This document shows, one piece after another, positions 32,418-40,993 of a stretch of DNA of 43,161 nt (position 1 is its first letter; each line of letters opens with the position of its first letter). The stretch is from positions 1 through 43,161 of the forward strand of contig QZKZ01000049.1 of assembly GCA_004796465.1 (NCBI GenBank). Direction: 5' to 3'. The notes under the pieces were generated by a model. It made no database searches, was not told the origin of the DNA, and saw only the letters and a program-made list of their open reading frames with translations. The translations under genes were made by a program, and so were the position numbers. Origin of the DNA: Desulfovibrio sp. (GTDB taxonomy: Bacteria > Desulfobacterota > Desulfovibrionia > Desulfovibrionales > Desulfovibrionaceae).

Positions 32418-34136
32418 ATGGGACGTGGAACCTCAACGATGATGATCAAACGACAATACTCCTTTGCTGAACTCGTGGATGTGGATGAAATTCGTCCGGT
32501 GATCCAGGGTTTCTACACCTTTACCGGTATTCCTCCCTCGCTTACGGACACGCAGGGCAAGGTGCTGCTGGCCGTGGGCTGGCAGCGCATATGCTCGGAT
32601 TTCCACCGCAAGCATGACCTGACCAGGCAACGCTGCGTGGAAAGCGACACCAAACTCGCGGCCATGCTCGACATGAGCAAGGGATACTCCTGCTACAAAT
32701 GCCTCAACGGCCTCATTGACGTGGCCATGCCCATTGTCATCGAGGGGGCGCACTTGGCCAACCTGTTCACGGGCCAGTTCTTTTTCACACCTCCGGACAA
32801 GGAGTATTTTCGGCGGCAAGCCCGGGAAATGGGGTTTGATGAGGTGGACTACCTGGCTGCTGTGGATGAAGTGCCAATATTTACCCGCGAGAGGGTGGAG
32901 GGAGCTGTCCGGTTTCTGGGGTGTCTGGCTGAACTCATCGCGGGCATGGGCCTGAAACAATTGCGGTTGGTTGAACTCAACGAGGATTTGGAACGCACGG
33001 TGGAGCGCCGCACGGACCGTTTGCGCAAGGAAGTGGAGGTCAGGAAGCGGGCTGAGCTGGAATTGGAAACTGCCCTTGCCGAGTATGAAACAGTGTTCGC
33101 CAACAGTTCCGTGGGCATCGTGCACCTCAAGGGCGGCCGGCGAATCCACAGGGTCAATCGCCGTTTCCTTCAAATTTTCGGCTATGATTCGCCCGAGGAG
33201 GTCAGGGGCCAAAGCGCCTTGGTCCTGCATCTCAGCCAAAGGAACTATGAGTCCTTCGGCAAGGAGTACTACAATCCCTTGGCTCGAAGCGACGTCATCC
33301 ACGTTGAGTATCAGCTGCGCCACAGGAACGGCCGGGCCATCTGGTGTTCCTTGTATGGCAAGGCCGTGAATCCTCCGCACATGGAGCAGGGCGTGATCTG
33401 GGTCATAGAGGACATCAGCAGCCGCAAGGAGTTGGAGAGCCTGCGCGAGGACATGGAGATGATCACCCGCCACGACCTCAAGGCGCCCCTGTCCGGCATC
33501 GTGTCCATGGCCAGGGTGCTGCTGCAAAATGAAGAGCTGGATACGGAGCAGTGCGAGGCCTTGTCGCTCATCGAGTCAACTGGCGTTCGCATGCACACCC
33601 AGATCAATCACTCCTTGGACTTGTTTCGCATGGAGTCCGGGGAATATGAGTTTCGTCCCGAATCAGTGGATCTCGAAAAATTGGTGCAACGCGTGGCTGA
33701 TGAGTTCGAGGTGAAATCCAAGAGCTTGGAAGTCAGCATTGAAGTCGGCCTCCGTACCAAGGATGGGAGACCGGTAACCGCCCTGGCCGAGGAGATGTTG
33801 ACCTATTCCTTGCTGGCCAATCTCTTGACCAATGCCTTGGAGGCTTCTTCGTCCGGCGACGTGGTGAGGGTCGAGCTCAACCGGGACCATGGGCGCTGCT
33901 TGGTGTCCGTTTCCAACAGCGGGGTGGTTCCCGACCATATTCAAGGGACATTTTTCAGCAAATACGTGACCTCGGGCAAATCCGGCGGCACGGGAATGGG
34001 CACTTACTCTGCCCGCCTCATGACAGAGATACAGGGCGGAACCATTACCATGGCCAGTAAATCCGGCCATGGAACCACTATCATGGTGAATCTGCCGGGA
34101 GCTTATGAAAACGAGTATACTCGGTCCGTTGAGTAG
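32418..34136 (+). CDS. PocR-PAS sensor histidine kinase
   Basis: 572 aa, no membrane segment, so cytoplasmic. Residues about 20-195: PocR sensory domain with its Cys-rich centre (CSDFH, CVES, YSCYKCLNG). About 195-225: coiled coil. About 228-345: PAS domain ending in IEDISSRKELE. His352 in ITRHDLKAPLSG is the phosphorylation site; the N box LLANLLTNALEAS and a G box GGTGMGTYSARLM follow. No response regulator lies nearby. ATG at 32418 is one of several close starts (32439, 32442); ribosome sites are weak. PocR domains sense small hydrocarbons or propanediol-type ligands in known cases. Confidence 0.88.
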   Translation: MGRGTSTMMIKRQYSFAELVDVDEIRPVIQGFYTFTGIPPSLTDTQGKVLLAVGWQRICSDFHRKHDLTRQRCVESDTKLAAMLDMSKGYSCYKCLNGLIDVAMPIVIEGAHLANLFTGQFFFTPPDKEYFRRQAREMGFDEVDYLAAVDEVPIFTRERVEGAVRFLGCLAELIAGMGLKQLRLVELNEDLERTVERRTDRLRKEVEVRKRAELELETALAEYETVFANSSVGIVHLKGGRRIHRVNRRFLQIFGYDSPEEVRGQSALVLHLSQRNYESFGKEYYNPLARSDVIHVEYQLRHRNGRAIWCSLYGKAVNPPHMEQGVIWVIEDISSRKELESLREDMEMITRHDLKAPLSGIVSMARVLLQNEELDTEQCEALSLIESTGVRMHTQINHSLDLFRMESGEYEFRPESVDLEKLVQRVADEFEVKSKSLEVSIEVGLRTKDGRPVTALAEEMLTYSLLANLLTNALEASSSGDVVRVELNRDHGRCLVSVSNSGVVPDHIQGTFFSKYVTSGKSGGTGMGTYSARLMTEIQGGTITMASKSGHGTTIMVNLPGAYENEYTRSVE

Positions 34137-34175
34137 CGTTATGTTGACTCAGCGCACGAGAAGGAGACAAGCCGT

Positions 34176-34466
34176 ATGAACCCAGTATACGTATCTGCGG
34201 TGGTCGAGGCCAAACCCGGCCATGGCGAGGACTTGGAGCGGGCCTTGGCCGGAGTTGTGGCCGAGGTGCGCCGGGAACAAGGCTGCATTAAATACGATTT
34301 ACATCGCCAGGACGAGCGTTTCCTCTTTTATGAGATATGGGAAACCCAAGCAGACTTGGACGCCCATGGCCAAGCAAGCCACATGCAGGCCCTGCGGGAG
34401 AGTATCGCGGAAATCGTGGCCGGGCCTCCCCTTGTGGAGACCTGGAGCGCCGTGGACGTTGCTTGA
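34176..34466 (+). CDS. Antibiotic biosynthesis monooxygenase (ABM) domain protein
   Basis: 96 aa ferredoxin-like dimeric fold. VVEAKPGHGEDLERAL, REQGCIKYDLHRQ and FLFYEIWETQADLDAHGQASHM match the ABM/YgiN quinol-monooxygenase group. Likely small oxygenase or quinone-modifying enzyme; no cofactor is needed in known members. AAGGAG upstream. Last gene of the 31417-34466 run. Confidence 0.9.
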   Translation: MNPVYVSAVVEAKPGHGEDLERALAGVVAEVRREQGCIKYDLHRQDERFLFYEIWETQADLDAHGQASHMQALRESIAEIVAGPPLVETWSAVDVA

Positions 34467-34487
34467 GCCCGCGGCAAACGCGGTCAG

Positions 34488-34550
34488 GCGTAAAGGAAAC
34501 AAGGCGTTGGGAAAGCCGGGCAAGGCTTTTCCAGCTCCTTTGTTTTACGC
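34488..34550. terminator. Bidirectional terminator between ABM and acyl-CoA synthetase genes
   Basis: Long imperfect inverted repeat: outer GCGTAAA / TTTACGC, inner GGGAAAGCC / GGCTTTTCC with a 6-base loop. The plus-strand right arm carries CTCCTTTGTTTT. It overlaps the stop codon of the minus-strand gene. Confidence 0.65.
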
Positions 34551-36185
34551 TTGCGGAAACATCTCGGCCGCCAAGTCGCGCAGCTTGAACTTCTGTACCT
34601 TGCCGCTGGCGGTCATGGGATAGTCGTCAAGAAACACGATGTACTTTGGAATTTTGTGCCAGGCGATCTTGCCCCGGCAAAAGTCGCGCACATCCTCGGG
34701 CGTGCTTTCGCAACCGTCCTTCAAGATGATGAAAGCGCCCACCTCCTCGCCGTACTTGCGGCTGGGAACTCCTGCCACTTGCACGTCCCGGATGCAATCC
34801 ATGGTGTAGAGGAACTCCTCGATCTCTTTTGGGTAGATGTTTTCCCCGCCGCGAATGATCATGTCCTTGAGGCGGCCGGTGATGGAGAGGTAGCCGTCCC
34901 CATCCATGACGCCCAGGTCGCCCGAGTGCAGCCAGCCCTCGGGGCTGACCGCCTTGGCCGTGGCTTCGGGCATGTCGTAGTAGCCCTTCATCACGTTGTA
35001 GCCCCGGCACAGGACCTCGCCCTGGACTCCGGGCTCCACTTCCTCGTTGGTTTCCGGATCAACGACCTTGACCTCGATCTCGGGCATGGGACGGCCCACG
35101 GTTTCGGTTTTGCGGCGCAGGTCATCTTCAATTCGGGTCTGGGTCATCACGGGCGAGGCCTCGGTGAGTCCATAACAAATGGTGATCTCGGTCATGTGCA
35201 TCTTGTCCATGACCTGGCGCATGATGGGCGCGGGGCAGGGAGACCCGGCCATGATGCCCGTGCGCAGGGTGGAGAAGTCGAATTTGGGGAACAGGTCGTG
35301 GTCCAGGATGGCGATGAACATGGTGGGTACGCCGTACAAGGCGGTGCAGCGCTCCTTTTCCACGGACTGCATGACAGTCACCGGCACATACGTCTCGCAC
35401 ACGATCATGGCTGAGCCGTGGGTCACGGCCGCGAGCACGCCCAGCACGCAGCCGAAGCAGTGGAACAGGGGCACAGGCAGGCAGAGCCGGTCGGTTGGGC
35501 CGAAGTTCTGGTTCTCGCCGATCCAAAAGCCGTTGTTGCCAATGCCCTGGTGAGTGAGCATGACTCCCTTGGGAAAGCCCGTGGTGCCCGAGGTGTACTG
35601 CATGTTGACCACGTCGCCGGGATCCAGGGAGGCTTGGCGCTCCTCGTATTGGACGTCGCTGGTCATGGCGGCCAAGCCCAGGATTTCCGGCACAGAGTAC
35701 ATGCCGCGATGTTTTTCCGGCCCCAGGAAGCAGACCCGCTTCAAGCGGGGAAACGCCTGGCTTGCGAGCTGCCCGCGCGGCGCGGTCTTGAGTTCCGGGA
35801 GGAGCTCGTACAGGGTGAGCACATAGTCGGTGTCGCGAAACCCATCGATGATAAAGATGGTTTCTGTTTTCGATTGGGTGAGCAGGTACTTCAGCTCTTC
35901 GGTTTTGTAGCTGGTGTTGACCGTGAGCAGCACGGCTCCGATGCGGGCAGTGGCGAATTGCAAAACCACCCAGTAAGGGACGTTGGTGGCCCAAATCGCC
36001 ACCTTTTCGCCCTTTTGCACGCCCAGGGCCATGAGCCCCTTGGCCATGGTGTCCACCATGGCGTCCAATTCGGCATAGGTCAGTCGAAAACCCCGGTCCA
36101 CATAGACGAGGGCGTCATTGTCAGGATATTTCCGGGCGGTCTCGGAGAGGAGTTGGCCCAGGGTGGCGGAACGGATGGTGCTAAT
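34545..36185 (-). CDS. Acyl-CoA synthetase (AMP-binding), AUU start
   Basis: 546 aa. Activates a carboxylic acid to its CoA thioester through an acyl-adenylate. P-loop YTSGTTGFPKG at 197-207, a YGLTEASPV motif, GWLHSGDLGVMDGDGY, GRLKDMIIRGGENIYPKEIE, and C-terminal MTASGKVQKF with the catalytic Lys. No ATG, GTG or TTG fits: the ATT at 36185 follows AAGGAG by 6 bases and yields the family's normal length and N-terminus (STIRSATLGQLL). The frame upstream is open to 36365 without ribosome site. The 199 bases up to the XRE-cupin gene hold no gene and no clear promoter. Fatty-acid chain length not predictable. Confidence 0.9.
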   Translation of the reverse strand: MSTIRSATLGQLLSETARKYPDNDALVYVDRGFRLTYAELDAMVDTMAKGLMALGVQKGEKVAIWATNVPYWVVLQFATARIGAVLLTVNTSYKTEELKYLLTQSKTETIFIIDGFRDTDYVLTLYELLPELKTAPRGQLASQAFPRLKRVCFLGPEKHRGMYSVPEILGLAAMTSDVQYEERQASLDPGDVVNMQYTSGTTGFPKGVMLTHQGIGNNGFWIGENQNFGPTDRLCLPVPLFHCFGCVLGVLAAVTHGSAMIVCETYVPVTVMQSVEKERCTALYGVPTMFIAILDHDLFPKFDFSTLRTGIMAGSPCPAPIMRQVMDKMHMTEITICYGLTEASPVMTQTRIEDDLRRKTETVGRPMPEIEVKVVDPETNEEVEPGVQGEVLCRGYNVMKGYYDMPEATAKAVSPEGWLHSGDLGVMDGDGYLSITGRLKDMIIRGGENIYPKEIEEFLYTMDCIRDVQVAGVPSRKYGEEVGAFIILKDGCESTPEDVRDFCRGKIAWHKIPKYIVFLDDYPMTASGKVQKFKLRDLAAEMFPQA

Positions 36186-36384
36186 GGTCGCTCCTTGAGC
36201 TGGTCTTGATGCGATCCCATATCGGTAAGCCCGCGTCCGGGGAAAAAGGGCGCATGTCCCGGGCCGGGCAATAAAACCATGGGTCGACGAGGTGACACCA
36301 TAACGGCTGCAATCAGGAAAATTTCCCATCGGAGCATGCCCAGCCATCATCAGAGGCCAGGTCAAGTACCCGGAGAAGCAATCC

Positions 36385-36939
36385 CTAGAACGGCACGTAG
36401 ATCACAGCGTGGATTTGAGCGGGCTCGTCTCCGTAGGCAGCCACTTGGTGGGGAACCACGGAATTGTAATACATGCTGTCGCCCTTGCTCAGGATATGCT
36501 CTTGCTTGCCGTAGGTCAGGCGAACCTTGCCGCAGACCACGATGATGAACTCCTCGCCTTCGTGGGAGGACAGTTCAGCCGGGCCTTGGCCAGGAAAGAG
36601 CTCCATGAAGAAGGGTTCCATGTTGCGGTCGGCCTTGCCCTGGCCCAAGGGGACATAGGCCTGCTTTTCCCCGGGGTTGCGGTCGGCGCGCTGGGCCTCA
36701 ATGGTTTCAGCCCGCATGATGTGGGGGTCTTCGGTTTGCACGTCGTCCATAAAGGTGCCCAGGCGAACCCCCAAGGCCCTTGCTGCTTTGACCAGGGGGC
36801 CGATGGCCAAGGATTCCTCGCCCGCCTCCACGTCAGCCAATTCGAGGGGGGTGATTCCTGCGGCCCTGGCCAAGTCCTCCGGGCTCATTTCCCGCGCTTC
36901 CCGGTAACGGCGAATACGCTCGCCAATTCGTGCGTCCAT
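36385..36939 (-). CDS. XRE-family regulator with cupin domain
   Basis: 184 aa. Residues 1-62: helix-turn-helix (RIRRYREAREMSPEDLARAAGIT). Residues 105-184: cupin with SSHEGEEFIIVVCGKVRLTYG and GDSMYYNSVVPHQV. Such proteins repress or activate neighbouring catabolic genes with a small ligand in the cupin. It lies upstream of the acyl-CoA synthetase on the same strand and is its likely regulator. ATG at 36939 with TGGAGG 5 bases upstream. Confidence 0.92.
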   Translation of the reverse strand: MDARIGERIRRYREAREMSPEDLARAAGITPLELADVEAGEESLAIGPLVKAARALGVRLGTFMDDVQTEDPHIMRAETIEAQRADRNPGEKQAYVPLGQGKADRNMEPFFMELFPGQGPAELSSHEGEEFIIVVCGKVRLTYGKQEHILSKGDSMYYNSVVPHQVAAYGDEPAQIHAVIYVPF

Positions 36940-37067
36940 GTGTCCTCCAAAGAAAAATGCGTGCAATACCAGCACGCTTCAGGCTTGCGGCTGGGAAACC
37001 TACGCCAACCCGTTGACGTCTGCAAGCACAATTCTCCATCCTCGCAAGCAAGGGCGGGGGATGCGGG

Positions 37068-37079
37068 ATAACCTGTTAT
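37068..37079. promoter_or_regulatory. Small palindrome upstream of the XRE-cupin gene
   Basis: ATAAC-CT-GTTAT, a 5-bp perfect dyad in the 303-base space between the divergent XRE-cupin and radical SAM genes. It could be an operator for the XRE protein. Nothing else convincing was seen there except TTGGC / GCCAA near 37174-37187. Confidence 0.3.
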
Positions 37080-37242
37080 GTTGTGCTGGGGATTTGCCTT
37101 TTCCCCATGAATGGAGAAAAGTTCTGGGACGTGGCACAAGGAAGGATGCGGTCATGGCGGCATAATATGCGCTTGGCTTGGGCCAAACCGTGACCGGGCG
37201 ACGAAAGGTCCGGGCATCTTTTCAACAGACTCGGGAGATACC

Positions 37243-38169
37243 ATGAAACTCACGGGCGTTCATATCCTGCTCAGCTATCGCTGCACCTTTGAGTGCGAGC
37301 ATTGTTTCCTGTTTTGCTCGCCATACGCCGGGGGGACCTTTTCGTTCAGTTCCCTGCTGGGGCTCCTGGATCAAGCCAAGCAATGCGGCACGGTAAGGAC
37401 CGTGGTCTTTGAGGGCGGTGAGCCCCTCATGTTCTACCCATTGCTGCTCAAGGGCGTGGAAACGGCTCATGGCATGGGGTTCTCAGTGGAGGCCGTGACC
37501 AACGGGTATTGGGCCTTGAACGAGCAAGACGCCGAGTTATGGCTGAAACCCTTGCAAGGGGCAGGACTGGGGTGCCTTGCAGTGAGCGATGACGCCTATC
37601 ACCACGGCGACGTCCAACCTTCGCCCGGAGCCGTGGCTGCCGCCGCTGCCCGGAATATGGGTATGCAGGCCTACACTATCAGTATTGACCCGCCCGAGCT
37701 TGTGTCGGCACCAGCCGCGCCAGGTGAAAAAGGCAAGCCAGTGGTGGGCGGTGACGTGCGCTTTCGCGGCAGGGCCGTGGAAAAGCTTGCGCCTGGACTG
37801 CCGGGCAGGCCCTGGGAAGAGTTCACGGAATGCCCAAGCGAGGATTTTGAATCGCCTTCACGGGTACACATTGACGCGGCGGGCAACGTACAACTCTGCC
37901 AGGGGATCACCATTGGAAATGTATGGCGCGCTCCGCTTAAAGAGATCGCGGCAAAGTATGATCCTGTGTCGCACCCAGTATGCGGGCCTCTGCTTGAGGG
38001 TGGTCCTGCGCGGTTGGGCCAAGAGTTGGGGCTGGCCGGGGAGAACGAATATGTGGACGCTTGCCACCTCTGCTACCTTGCCCGTAAGCAGGCCAGGCAG
38101 GGCTTGCCGGAAACCTTGGTTCCGGCTCAAGCCTACGGGGAAGTGGATGAAGGGCCGGGAGCCAAGTAG
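37243..38169 (+). CDS. Radical SAM protein with Cys-rich C-terminus
   Basis: 308 aa. CxxxCxxC cluster at Cys14, Cys18 and Cys21 (CTFECEHC), with an extra Cys25; FEGGEPLMF is the GGE motif. The C-terminal part has CPSED, VQLCQGITIGN, and CHLCYLA, resembling a SPASM/twitch-type auxiliary cluster domain. Substrate unknown. ATG with GGGAG upstream; the frame is open 44 codons earlier without support. The methyltransferase gene starts 6 bases after its stop. Confidence 0.88.
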   Translation: MKLTGVHILLSYRCTFECEHCFLFCSPYAGGTFSFSSLLGLLDQAKQCGTVRTVVFEGGEPLMFYPLLLKGVETAHGMGFSVEAVTNGYWALNEQDAELWLKPLQGAGLGCLAVSDDAYHHGDVQPSPGAVAAAAARNMGMQAYTISIDPPELVSAPAAPGEKGKPVVGGDVRFRGRAVEKLAPGLPGRPWEEFTECPSEDFESPSRVHIDAAGNVQLCQGITIGNVWRAPLKEIAAKYDPVSHPVCGPLLEGGPARLGQELGLAGENEYVDACHLCYLARKQARQGLPETLVPAQAYGEVDEGPGAK

Positions 38170-38175
38170 AGGTAA

Positions 38176-38877
38176 ATGAAGCCCATGGCCTTCACCCTTG
38201 ACAGCATAGTTCCCTGGGGCAGGTCCTTGGCCGAGTACCGGGACATGTTCCGCCTCACCACCCAGGACTTGAAAAGCCGCATCCTGGGCTGCGGCGACGG
38301 TCCGGCCTCGTTCAACGCCGAGCTTACTGGCCAGGGCGGCCAAGTGCTGTCCGTGGATCCCTTGTACGGTTTCCGCGCCACCAACATTGAAGACAGGATC
38401 GCTGAAACCTTCTCTACTGTCCTTCACCAGGCGCGGGACAATGCCCGGGCTTTTGTCTGGGACAGCATCCCCTCGGTGGAGGCCTTGGGCCGGGTGCGCA
38501 TGCAAGCCATGCAGCGTTTTCTTCGGGACTACCGGTCCTCTGGCGGCCAAGGGCGCTACTTGTGCGCGGAATTGCCGGATTTGCCCCTCAAGGACCGGAG
38601 TTTTGACTTGGCCCTGTGTTCCCATTTGTTGTTTCTCTATGGCCGCAAGCTGCCACTGGAGTTTCACGTGCGGGCCGTCACCCAGATGTGCCGGGTGGCG
38701 CGCGAGGTCAGGATATTTCCCCTGCTGGAACTGGATGGTTCGCCCTCGCCGCATCTAGGGGCTGTCCAAGACGTCTTGCGCACAAGGGGGCATGAAGTTT
38801 TCGTGGTGGGTACGGACTACGAATTCCAGCGCGGCGGCAACGAGATGCTGCGGGTGGTTTGCTCTTCGGGGCAATAA
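38176..38877 (+). CDS. Class I SAM-dependent methyltransferase-like protein
   Basis: 233 aa. ILGCGDGPASFNAEL is motif I of the fold; SVDPLY follows as the acidic strand-2 end; FDLALCSHLLFLYG is motif IV-like. The family with MAFTLDSIVPWGRS at the start is widespread in proteobacteria but has no assigned substrate. Start may be the ATG at 38176 or at 38185; AGAGG lies 3 and 12 bases away. Probably co-transcribed with the radical SAM gene. Confidence 0.82.
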   Translation: MKPMAFTLDSIVPWGRSLAEYRDMFRLTTQDLKSRILGCGDGPASFNAELTGQGGQVLSVDPLYGFRATNIEDRIAETFSTVLHQARDNARAFVWDSIPSVEALGRVRMQAMQRFLRDYRSSGGQGRYLCAELPDLPLKDRSFDLALCSHLLFLYGRKLPLEFHVRAVTQMCRVAREVRIFPLLELDGSPSPHLGAVQDVLRTRGHEVFVVGTDYEFQRGGNEMLRVVCSSGQ

Positions 38878-38931
38878 CTACGGGCAAGCCGGAATCATAC
38901 CAACTTGCGCCGAAGCCCAAAGGACAGAAAA

Positions 38932-38959
38932 AAGGCCCGGAGGAAAACCCCCGGGCCTT
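38932..38959. terminator. Bidirectional terminator, methyltransferase / VWA gene
   Basis: AAGGCCCGG / CCGGGCCTT stem with a Gly/Pro-rich-looking centre (AGGAAAACCC). On the minus strand it is followed by TTTTTTC, a good terminator for the VWA gene; on the plus strand TTGGTGTTG follows the stem. Confidence 0.75.
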
Positions 38960-38981
38960 GGTGTTGTGAGTAGGCGGCAGG

Positions 38982-40697
38982 CTAGAAGTACGCGCCGATT
39001 TCCGATGTCCTGCCCTGCATGATCGGTATCTCTGTGATGTAGGAGGGGTAGGGGTACTCCTCGCTGTTGTAATCCACCACCTCGACCTTGTAGGTGCCGG
39101 GCGCGAGCAAGATCTCGGCCCTGCCGTCATATGCCGTGGCCGTGGTCAGGAAGTTGCCGTCCGAACCCGGCACATACACGATGACCTCGGCTTCAAAGGG
39201 CATTTCGTTCCTGTAAACGGACACATCAAGCACGCCCAAGTTGGATTCCACAGTGAGTTCGTGGTTGCCCTGGGGGTCGATGGTGATGGTTTGTTCCAGC
39301 AAGGGGATGTGGGATCCTGCCTCGGTGTCTTGGATCACCAGGGTGTAGTCACCGGCTAAAAGCTCAAAACGGGCGGGCTCGCTGGGGGAAGGGTGCTCAA
39401 CCGCGATCAGGCTGGGGCTTCCCACGGGCTGGATGCGGGCATCGGCCGAGATGGGCTGGCCATTGCGGGTTACGGTCACGGACAGGTTGCCCGTGGCGAA
39501 GTCCACGGGGTATTCCACGGTCTCGCCCGCAGTCACGGTCACGCCCGGCAGTTCAACTACAGGTGATCCCGGTAAACGGTTGTCCGTGACCTCCACATCA
39601 TAAGTGCCGGCCGGGATGTGCACAACGGCGACCCGGTCGGGGCTGTCGCTGAAGGTGTAGGCCAGTTCCTCGTGCGTTTCCAGGGCATACACTTTCACCG
39701 TGCACTCCCTGGGTTCGCCGTTGCGGGTCGTGGGGATGCGGATGGTGCCCGCTGTGAAGTCCACGACCTTTTCAATGTCCTGGCCTTCCATGGTCAGGGT
39801 CAGGGTCACCGAGGGCTCGCCCACGGTGTTCTTGTCCGTGACCACGATCTGGTAGTCGCCGGGCACCAGCCTGAAGGTCCGGCCCAGCCCTGGGGTGGTG
39901 AAGTCATAGTCCAGGCGGTTGCCGTCCATGTCCAGGATCTCCACAAAGGTCTCGATCTCCTGGCCGTTGCGCAGGGTGGTAAGGTGCAGGCGGCCGCCGC
40001 TCAGTTCGGGCCGGTCCACGGACTGCATAGCCGCGTTGAGGAATTCATCCACCGTGTTGGCCGAGTAGTAGGTGCCTCCGCCCGCCTCGGCAATGCATTC
40101 GAGCTGGGCGCGCTCTTCATCGGTCACGTCGAATCCAATGACATCCACGATGAAGTTGATGCCCGAGGCTCTGAGTTCTGCAACCAGGGCGCAGGGGTCG
40201 CCCTCGCAAGTTTCCTTGCCGTCGGAAACCAGGAGGATGGTGGTGGGGGTTTCCAGGTGGCGCAGGGCCTGGGCCGTGATCTGCACGGAATGGGTAATGG
40301 GCGTCTTGCCCTTGGGATTGATGGAATTGATGATGGCAATGAGCCCTTCCTTGTCCAAGGGGCCCAAAGGCACCAACTCTTCCACGTCGCTGCAGTCGCC
40401 TTCCCGGTTGTGGCCGTAGGCGGTGAGGCCCACGTTGATGCCTGCGGGCAGGGACTCAATGACCTTGGCCAGGGATTCCCGGGCGATTTCGATCTTGGTG
40501 CGGCCGCCCACTTGGCCCCACATGGAGCCCGAGGCGTCGAGGATGAACATGATGTTGCCCGGAGTTTGCGCAGCGTCGATTGCCTGCGCTTCAGCAGCGG
40601 GATCCTGGGCCGAGGCCGGTGTAATGGAAGCGCTTGCCGCGATCATCAGCATGGCGGCCAGCAGTGAACAGAGAATATGTTGGAAAGCACGTGTCAT
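38982..40697 (-). CDS. Secreted VWA-domain protein with four C-terminal repeats
   Basis: 571 aa. Signal peptide: hydrophobic residues 8-24, cleavage near ASA-QD. VWA domain about 45-230 with MIDAS DASGS (Asp54, Ser56, Ser58) and VSDG (Asp159); Cys pairs at 102 and 164/169 suggest a periplasmic or outer location. Residues 235-571 are four tandem modules of 82-86 aa. ATG at 40697 with AAGGAG 11 bases upstream; the frame is open 50 codons earlier. Adhesion or sensing role is inferred. Confidence 0.88.
   Translation of the reverse strand: MTRAFQHILCSLLAAMLMIAASASITPASAQDPAAEAQAIDAAQTPGNIMFILDASGSMWGQVGGRTKIEIARESLAKVIESLPAGINVGLTAYGHNREGDCSDVEELVPLGPLDKEGLIAIINSINPKGKTPITHSVQITAQALRHLETPTTILLVSDGKETCEGDPCALVAELRASGINFIVDVIGFDVTDEERAQLECIAEAGGGTYYSANTVDEFLNAAMQSVDRPELSGGRLHLTTLRNGQEIETFVEILDMDGNRLDYDFTTPGLGRTFRLVPGDYQIVVTDKNTVGEPSVTLTLTMEGQDIEKVVDFTAGTIRIPTTRNGEPRECTVKVYALETHEELAYTFSDSPDRVAVVHIPAGTYDVEVTDNRLPGSPVVELPGVTVTAGETVEYPVDFATGNLSVTVTRNGQPISADARIQPVGSPSLIAVEHPSPSEPARFELLAGDYTLVIQDTEAGSHIPLLEQTITIDPQGNHELTVESNLGVLDVSVYRNEMPFEAEVIVYVPGSDGNFLTTATAYDGRAEILLAPGTYKVEVVDYNSEEYPYPSYITEIPIMQGRTSEIGAYF
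38985..39995 (-). repeat. Four tandem protein repeats in the VWA gene
   Basis: Residues 235-316, 317-402, 403-487 and 488-571. Each begins G-x-[LI]-x-[VILS]-x-x-x-RN, has a central PAGTY/PGDY/APGTY or AGDY turn and a following VVTD/VEVTD/VIQD/VEVVD strand. The pattern is of a PEGA or carboxypeptidase-regulatory-like beta sandwich. DNA repeats are diverged, so the duplication is old. Confidence 0.75.
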
Positions 40698-40760
40698 GGT
40701 TTGGGGTCTCCTTGAGATGAAGTGGAGTATGAGGAGGATCGGCAGGAATAGTCGTCTGTA

Positions 40761-40788
40761 TCTGTAGCGTGTTACAGTTTTGTGACAA
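40761..40788 (-). promoter_or_regulatory. Possible promoter of the VWA gene
   Basis: TTGTCA, 16 bases, TACAGA on the minus strand, ending 64 bases before the ATG. The rest of the 296-base space to the next gene shows no other clear signal. Confidence 0.35.
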
Positions 40789-40993
40789 AGAGCGTTAAGG
40801 TAAAGCCGAACAGCAATGGCTTCTCTTGGGGATGAGGACGGACACATGGAAAAGTTTTATCAATGAAAAAAACTGTCAGGGGAACGGCAGTATGGCAAGC
40901 GTACAGTAAAGGTGCTGGGCGCTAACGCCCGTGGCATGGGAGACGCGCTCCCCTGCATGGACATTGACGAGGGATGCCTGTAATTTGGGGCGC

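Noticed and set aside
37132-37151. TGGCAC-like sigma-54 element upstream of the radical SAM gene
   Set aside because: The GG to GC spacing is 13 rather than 10 bases.
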